Source: Nonlabens sp.
GTDB taxonomy: Bacteria; Bacteroidota; Bacteroidia; Flavobacteriales; Flavobacteriaceae
NCBI RefSeq assembly: GCF_018401815.1
Contig: NZ_JAGYKG010000004.1
Span: 62,001 to 126,000 of the forward strand
Reading direction: 5' to 3'
Length of the DNA: 64,000 nt
Shown here piece after piece: positions 60,096 through 64,000 of the stretch; within the stretch, counting starts at the first letter, position 1, and each line of letters starts with the position of its first letter. The notes beneath the pieces are model-generated. The model made no database searches, had not been told where the DNA came from, and saw only the letters and a list, made by a program, of their open reading frames with translations. The position numbers and the translations under genes are program-made.

Positions 60096-60109
60096 GCTTT
60101 CGCGAAAGC
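60096..60109. repeat. Palindromic repeat core, intergenic copy between the msrB genes
   Basis: Exact GCTTTCGCGAAAGC. It lies directly after the terminator and 37 bp in front of the second msrB start. Confidence 0.95.
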
Positions 60110-60146
60110 AGAATAAATATTAATCACATGAATTAAATACCACCCA

Positions 60147-60524
60147 ATGACAGAAAAAGAATATCAAGAAAAACTCACTCCAGACCAATACTACATTCTG
60201 AGAGAAAAAGGAACCGAACGACCTTTTACCGGAGAGTACAACACACATTATGACAAAGGAGTTTATAGCTGTGCTGCTTGTGGTAATGAACTTTTTAAAT
60301 CAGAACAAAAATTTGATTCTGGTTGTGGATGGCCTTCATTTGATGATGAAATAGAAGGGGCCATCGAGCGCAAGAGAGATTCCACTCTCGGTATGATACG
60401 AACAGAAATTATGTGTTCCAATTGTGGGAGCCATTTAGGACATGTCTTTAACGACGGACCTACACCGACTGGAATCAGGCATTGTGTGAATAGTTTGAGC
60501 TTGGATTTTAAGAAAGAGGATTAG
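60147..60524 (+). CDS. msrB: Peptide-methionine (R)-S-oxide reductase MsrB, cytoplasmic form
   Basis: A 125-residue MsrB domain without signal peptide. Zinc pairs CAAC ([10 protein letters not shown]) and CSNC ([18 protein letters not shown]), resolving Cys in [10 protein letters not shown], catalytic Cys in [12 protein letters not shown]: the complete set of the 2-Cys type. The [30 protein letters not shown] start is typical of the family. It complements the exported paralog just upstream, giving repair in both compartments. It has its own leader with a palindromic repeat. Confidence 0.95.
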   Translation: MTEKEYQEKLTPDQYYILREKGTERPFTGEYNTHYDKGVYSCAACGNELFKSEQKFDSGCGWPSFDDEIEGAIERKRDSTLGMIRTEIMCSNCGSHLGHVFNDGPTPTGIRHCVNSLSLDFKKED

Positions 60525-60840
60525 TTTAGAGTTTCAGTTTACAGTCTCAGTTTGAAGTTTGCAGTCTGACAGAATATGTTTTATAAGCGGTAGTGAAATG
60601 GGCTTGTCGTCCTGAAAAATTGCGCTAAAACTTCAAAAAATAGGTAGGAGTAACTTCTAGATATATTGAGCAATACTGATTACTATAGCAAAATTTCAAA
60701 AAGCTAAGACTGCCTACTCACCTGCCGAATGAAATTCGGTAGGAACCTGCCTACTGCCTACTGAAAAACTGCGACTACGATTGCGACTGCCTACTGCCTA
60801 CTGAAAAACTGCGACTGCGGCTGCAAACTGGGACTGAAAA
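60525..60840. repeat. Low-complexity region with simple-repeat motifs
   Basis: After the second msrB gene the sequence is built of short units such as CAGTTT and CAGTCT (about 60530-60570), then CTGCCTACTG units. A 30-bp unit is present twice without change at 60747-60776 and 60787-60816 (period 40). A 10-bp-stem hairpin with G-U pair (60721-60743) precedes it. It runs up to the stop of the helicase gene. No gene is seen in it. Confidence 0.75.
60747..60816. repeat. Two direct copies of a 30-bp unit
   Basis: Identical units starting with CTGCCTACTGCCTACTG at 60747 and 60787 and ending in GCGACT, separated by 10 bp of related sequence. Within each unit CTGCCTA is itself doubled, a sign of slippage or tandem growth. 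Confidence 0.85.
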
Positions 60841-61980
60841 CTAACTATTCCACTCCGGCAAATCTTCCATCCAGACTTTTAACTTCGTCTTTTTTTGGAT
60901 GATGCGCATATGGTTAGCATCTTCCTGCGTCACTAAAGAAATGGCTGTACCCGGATTTTCTGCACGACCAGTTCTTCCTATACGGTGAATGTAATCTTTA
61001 GGAGATCGAGGCAATTCATAATTGATCACATAAGGAAGGAATTCAATGTCTATACCACGAGAAAGTAAGTCGGTAGTGACCAGGCATCGCACCGCAGTTT
61101 CGGCGCTGTTTTTAAAGTCGGCTAGATTGGTATTTCTAACTCCTTGTGCTTTTTTACCGTGAATGGCTTTTGATTTGATGCCATTGGTATTGAGCTTGTC
61201 ATTGACATGCTCTACTTGATAGGTAGAGGAACAAAAAATCAACACTTGCTGCATATCATGCTTTTGAATCAAGTGTCTTAAGAGCACTCCTTTTTTCTCT
61301 TCGGTAACTCTATAGCCCAATTGTTTGATCAACGAGTAGTCTTGTTCTTCCTCTTCAATTTCAATAACTACCGGGTCATTTAAAAGCCCTTCTTCAATAT
61401 TTTTAACTTCGCGACTTAAAGTAGCCGAGAATAATAAGTTTTGTTTCTTTCTAGGCAAATGATACAGTACGGCATCCATTTCTTCCTTGAATCCCATGGA
61501 GAGCATTTTATCAGCCTCATCCAGTACCAAAATCTTACAGTCTTTGAGTACCACGGCATTTGCCTCTATCAATTCAATCAATCTTCCTGGAGTCGCGACA
61601 AGTACATCCACCGTATTCATTTTCATCATTTGCGGATTGATGCTCACACCACCGTAAACAGGCATGGTGATCAACGGCTTGTCTAATGCTTTGGAAAACG
61701 TTTTTATCACATCGCTTACTTGCACCGCAAGCTCACGAGTAGGCACCATGACTAGCGCACTAATATGTCTGTTTTTAGATTCAATTCCTTTGAGGTTTTG
61801 AAGTAAAGGAAGCGCATAACTGGCTGTTTTTCCAGAACCAGTTTTGGCAATTCCCAATACGTCTTTGCCTTCCAAAATAACAGGAATAGCCTGTTCTTGT
61901 ATTGGAGTAGGTTTAAGTAATTGTTGATCGTTAAGGGACTTTAAGAGTGCAGGATCGAGTCCTAATTTTTCAAATGACAT
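60841..61980 (-). CDS. DEAD-box RNA helicase, second paralog, no C-terminal tail
   Basis: A 379-residue ATP-dependent RNA helicase. Motifs: LKPTPIQEQAIP (Q motif), AKTGSGKT (45-52), PTREL (80-84), ATPGR, DEAD (154-157), SAT (185-187), [27 protein letters not shown]. It ends soon after the second RecA domain and lacks the basic Gly-rich tail of the RhlE-type paralog at 1.6 kb, so its RNA targets must differ. It shares the -7 TACCTTTG with that paralog. The low-complexity region begins right after its stop. Confidence 0.92.
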   Translation of the reverse strand: MSFEKLGLDPALLKSLNDQQLLKPTPIQEQAIPVILEGKDVLGIAKTGSGKTASYALPLLQNLKGIESKNRHISALVMVPTRELAVQVSDVIKTFSKALDKPLITMPVYGGVSINPQMMKMNTVDVLVATPGRLIELIEANAVVLKDCKILVLDEADKMLSMGFKEEMDAVLYHLPRKKQNLLFSATLSREVKNIEEGLLNDPVVIEIEEEEQDYSLIKQLGYRVTEEKKGVLLRHLIQKHDMQQVLIFCSSTYQVEHVNDKLNTNGIKSKAIHGKKAQGVRNTNLADFKNSAETAVRCLVTTDLLSRGIDIEFLPYVINYELPRSPKDYIHRIGRTGRAENPGTAISLVTQEDANHMRIIQKKTKLKVWMEDLPEWNS

Positions 61981-61999
61981 AAAGGATGGTTTCGATTTA

Positions 62000-62007
62000 C
62001 AAAGGTA
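62000..62007 (-). promoter_or_regulatory. -7 element of the second DEAD-box gene
   Basis: TACCTTTG on the minus strand, 19 nt before the start codon, the same octamer as for the RhlE-type gene. No TTG at the expected distance. Confidence 0.5.
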
Positions 62008-62405
62008 AAGTATTCAGATGGTAATCTATTTGAACTCGATCAACTGTTCTCGTTTTGTAGGGAGTAAATTAAACATTTGGAACTATCGCAATCTCTTTAT
62101 TTTAAGGATGATGCAGCGATGCATTACCACAGAGGGGATAAGGACAATGGATCTCTTTATTATCTTGTTGGAACGAGCTTTTCAAATCATTATACAAACA
62201 GAGGTCTTAAGAGGTCATGGTGGTAAGGTGGCACGCCAAGATCTAGCAGGCCCTTAGGAGGTATTCTACCAGCTTTATGTTTCAAGTAATCATCGACTCG
62301 GTTCTGTTGGATTCCATACCTATTTACGGGTGCGTAGCCATTCTATTATGTGACAGTTATCATAGAAAAGAGGACAGCTTCCTTAGTCACCAGGTGATTA
62401 AATAA
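62008..62405. other. Intergenic region before the SDR gene end
   Basis: About 400 bases without a gene I can support. A plus-strand frame of 79 codons (62018-62257) has the composition of chance sequence. No repeat or terminator with a T run is seen. Confidence 0.4.
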
Positions 62406-63185
62406 TTACGCCCGAGGTTGTTGCATTTTTTCTACCATTTTAAGCAATACTTTTTTAGGAGTAAGGGGTATGGCAGCGAGCATGGCTTTTTGAGAAAAGC
62501 TAAGTCCTGCCTTCACATTCATATCACCATTGATCATGGCTGTATAACCTGTTTGTGCTACATCTTCTGAAGTGGCTGTTTGATCAAAAAGGGAGGTTTG
62601 ATCCATTCCAGAAGTTTTGCCAAAACCAGTAGCCGTTGCACCAGGCATGAGGTTAGTTACGGTTATATTTGTTTCAGATAATTCTTGCGCGATGGCATTA
62701 CTTAGTGAGGAGACGTACGCCTTGCTAGCAAAATAGACGGCTTGCATAGGTCCAGGCATCAAACTAGCTGTGGAAGAAACATTCAATATTTTTCCTTCAT
62801 TTCTTTTTACAAAATCCGGAATGAACAAACGGCACAAATGTGTGAGTGCCATAATATTGAGAAGTATCATCTGTTGATCGGTTTCCCAGTTGCGCTTATA
62901 AAACTTACCTATTCCACCAAAACCTGCGTTATTGATGAGGTAATCCACTTGAATACCCGTAGCTTTTACTTCATCATAAAGTTCTTGAGTTGCATGAGGA
63001 GCTGTCAAATCTTTAACAATCACATGAACTCGAATTTGATGGGCAGATTCTAAATCTAGTTGAAGCTGTCGCAGCGCATCACCGCTTCTGGCAACAATGA
63101 TTAAATCGCCACCTTTTGAAGCGTGTATTTTTGCAAGATCTTTACCTATACCACTGCTGGCGCCTGTTATTAATGCTGTATTCAT
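62406..63185 (-). CDS. Short-chain dehydrogenase/reductase
   Basis: NAD(P)-dependent oxidoreductase of 259 residues, classic SDR: TGASSGIG (7-14) for cofactor binding, NNAG in YLINNAGFGGIGKFYKR, the active-site Ser in LNVSSTASLMPG and YxxxK in VYFASKAYV. The C-terminal half TNLMPGATATGFGKTSG also fits. SDRs act on many alcohols and ketones; the substrate is unknown. It is on the same strand as the next methyltransferase gene, 92 nt after it. Confidence 0.9.
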   Translation of the reverse strand: MNTALITGASSGIGKDLAKIHASKGGDLIIVARSGDALRQLQLDLESAHQIRVHVIVKDLTAPHATQELYDEVKATGIQVDYLINNAGFGGIGKFYKRNWETDQQMILLNIMALTHLCRLFIPDFVKRNEGKILNVSSTASLMPGPMQAVYFASKAYVSSLSNAIAQELSETNITVTNLMPGATATGFGKTSGMDQTSLFDQTATSEDVAQTGYTAMINGDMNVKAGLSFSQKAMLAAIPLTPKKVLLKMVEKMQQPRA

Positions 63186-63277
63186 CTGGTTTTTATAAAA
63201 ATTAATAAAGTTACAATACGGAGGTGAAACTGCTTCAATGTTTGTTTTAAGATGAACAATTCATCAACGTTTCACCA

Positions 63278-63997
63278 TTATATATAAAGTCGAGCAAGGT
63301 AATCATAATGCACTCCTTTTTGAACCATTTCGATTTTAAATCCGGCTTGAGTCGCATAGGTTTCTAAGAGCTTGTAATCCATATACAACCAGTCAAAGGG
63401 CTCTGATTCCATTCCTTTATAATGTAGAGAAAAGCTCACTTCGCCATAATATTCTTTGCTGGAATCTACCCATAGACCACCATCTTCTTCGTCTTCATAT
63501 AGAAATCTCAAATCAGAACTGTCGATTAGAATCTGTCCGTTTTTATGAAGTAGTTTTTTGAGTAATTCCAAGCATAACGGAACACGATCTAGCTTTTCAA
63601 AAATTCCAGTTCCATTCATTAGTAGTAGAATGGTATCATAGCTTCCTTTATGGTTCCAAATGTTTTCATGTAGCACTTTGGAACCAGGTTGTTGAAGTCG
63701 TTCCTTTAGTACTTGAATAGCTCCGGAACTTTGATCCAGAGCGGTAACTTGCAAACCTGTTACTTCCAGATATAGGGAATGTGATCCAGAACCAGCACCT
63801 ACGTCCAGTACAGCTCCTTTAGATAGTTCGAGTGCTTTTTTTTCGATGACAGGCATTTGTTTATAATCCCTAAAAAGATAGGGTAGTGGCAGAACATCAT
63901 CTTCCATGCTATCGCTAAGAACGCCGATGTCTTCTGTATAATTTCCTTGATGAAAATCTAATAATGCAGTACCAAATAGGTCAGTGTGAATATCCAC
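63278..63997 (-). CDS. Class I SAM-dependent methyltransferase at the right edge
   Basis: A protein of at least 239 residues with motif I GAVLDVGAGSGSHSLYLE (about 63-80), the acidic end of the next strand LQVTALDQS, and YDTILLLMNGTGIFEKL as motif IV region. The visible start is GTG at 63997, three bases from the window edge; a start further upstream cannot be excluded, though the N-terminus looks nearly complete. The substrate is unknown. It runs toward the SDR gene on the same strand and could share a transcript with it. Confidence 0.8.
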   Translation of the reverse strand: MDIHTDLFGTALLDFHQGNYTEDIGVLSDSMEDDVLPLPYLFRDYKQMPVIEKKALELSKGAVLDVGAGSGSHSLYLEVTGLQVTALDQSSGAIQVLKERLQQPGSKVLHENIWNHKGSYDTILLLMNGTGIFEKLDRVPLCLELLKKLLHKNGQILIDSSDLRFLYEDEEDGGLWVDSSKEYYGEVSFSLHYKGMESEPFDWLYMDYKLLETYATQAGFKIEMVQKGVHYDYLARLYI

Positions 63998-64000
63998 GGT

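Noticed and set aside
2975..60109. The palindrome as a rho-independent terminator or REP element
   Set aside because: It has no loop and no constant T run, lies in promoters and inside genes, and is much shorter than REP sequences.
62018..62257. 79-codon plus-strand frame before the SDR gene
   Set aside because: Its composition looks random, no domain or signal is visible, and no promoter or start context supports it.
1..64000. CRISPR arrays, insertion sequences, prophage or defence islands
   Set aside because: No spaced direct repeats of CRISPR type, no transposase or integrase frame, no terminal inverted repeats with target duplications; the genes are of core type.

Overview
The window is an ordinary chromosomal segment of an AT-rich marine-type member of the Flavobacteriaceae (Bacteroidota). 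Three things point there: gene content (flavobacterial DUF families, TamB next to tsaD, recF followed by a DUF721/DciA gene, gcvP of the long fused type), Bacteroidota-type promoters (TTG, 17-24 nt, TAnnTTTG) instead of -35/-10 boxes, and an almost complete lack of Shine-Dalgarno sequences. A Nonlabens-like genus is my guess; the sequence alone does not prove it. I see no rRNA, tRNA, CRISPR array, insertion sequence, phage gene or integrase, so this is core genome.

Layout. 1-2.9 kb: the N-terminal part of a TPR sensor histidine kinase (cut by the left edge) and an RhlE-type RNA helicase. 3.4-7.1 kb: the translation cluster thrS-infC-rpmI-rplT, where infC appears to start at AUA. 7.2-13.1 kb: envelope and unknown genes, a phosphodiesterase lipoprotein, a small ssb. 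13.3-18.5 kb: SulP anion transporter, M23 peptidase, methylcrotonyl-CoA carboxylase beta subunit, alpha/beta hydrolase. 18.8-26.3 kb: LolD-like ATPase with an overlapping 54-residue membrane protein, O-methyltransferase, thioredoxin, mazG, purB, sirtuin. 26.5-34 kb: pheT, two tandem paralogous mini membrane proteins, ribH, recF-lipoprotein-DUF721. 34-44 kb: a 1499-residue TamB divergent from tsaD-rsmE, then DUF1223, DUF4159, AI-2E-type permease and a THUMP-like methyltransferase. 44-51 kb: ABC-F protein, acyltransferase, CoA-type NUDIX hydrolase, cyclophilin, di-heme peroxidase, KASIII-like synthase. 51-64 kb: gcvP, a membrane protein with a probable leaderless transcript, sigma factor plus HCxxC partner, M3 peptidase, purE, two MsrB paralogs, a second DEAD-box helicase, an SDR enzyme and a methyltransferase.

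The most striking signal is not a gene. The perfect 14-bp palindrome GCTTTCGCGAAAGC occurs 13 times exactly (chance expectation about 0.0002 copies) at an average spacing near 5 kb, often extended towards TTCCGCTTTCGCGAAAGCGGAA. Eight copies are intergenic, six of them 38-121 nt in front of a start codon. Five lie inside genes, four of them in the one frame that encodes Ala-Phe-Ala-Lys-Ala. Near-perfect and decayed copies also exist. It looks like a genome-wide DNA site for a dimeric protein, or a spreading mini-repeat tolerated in genes.
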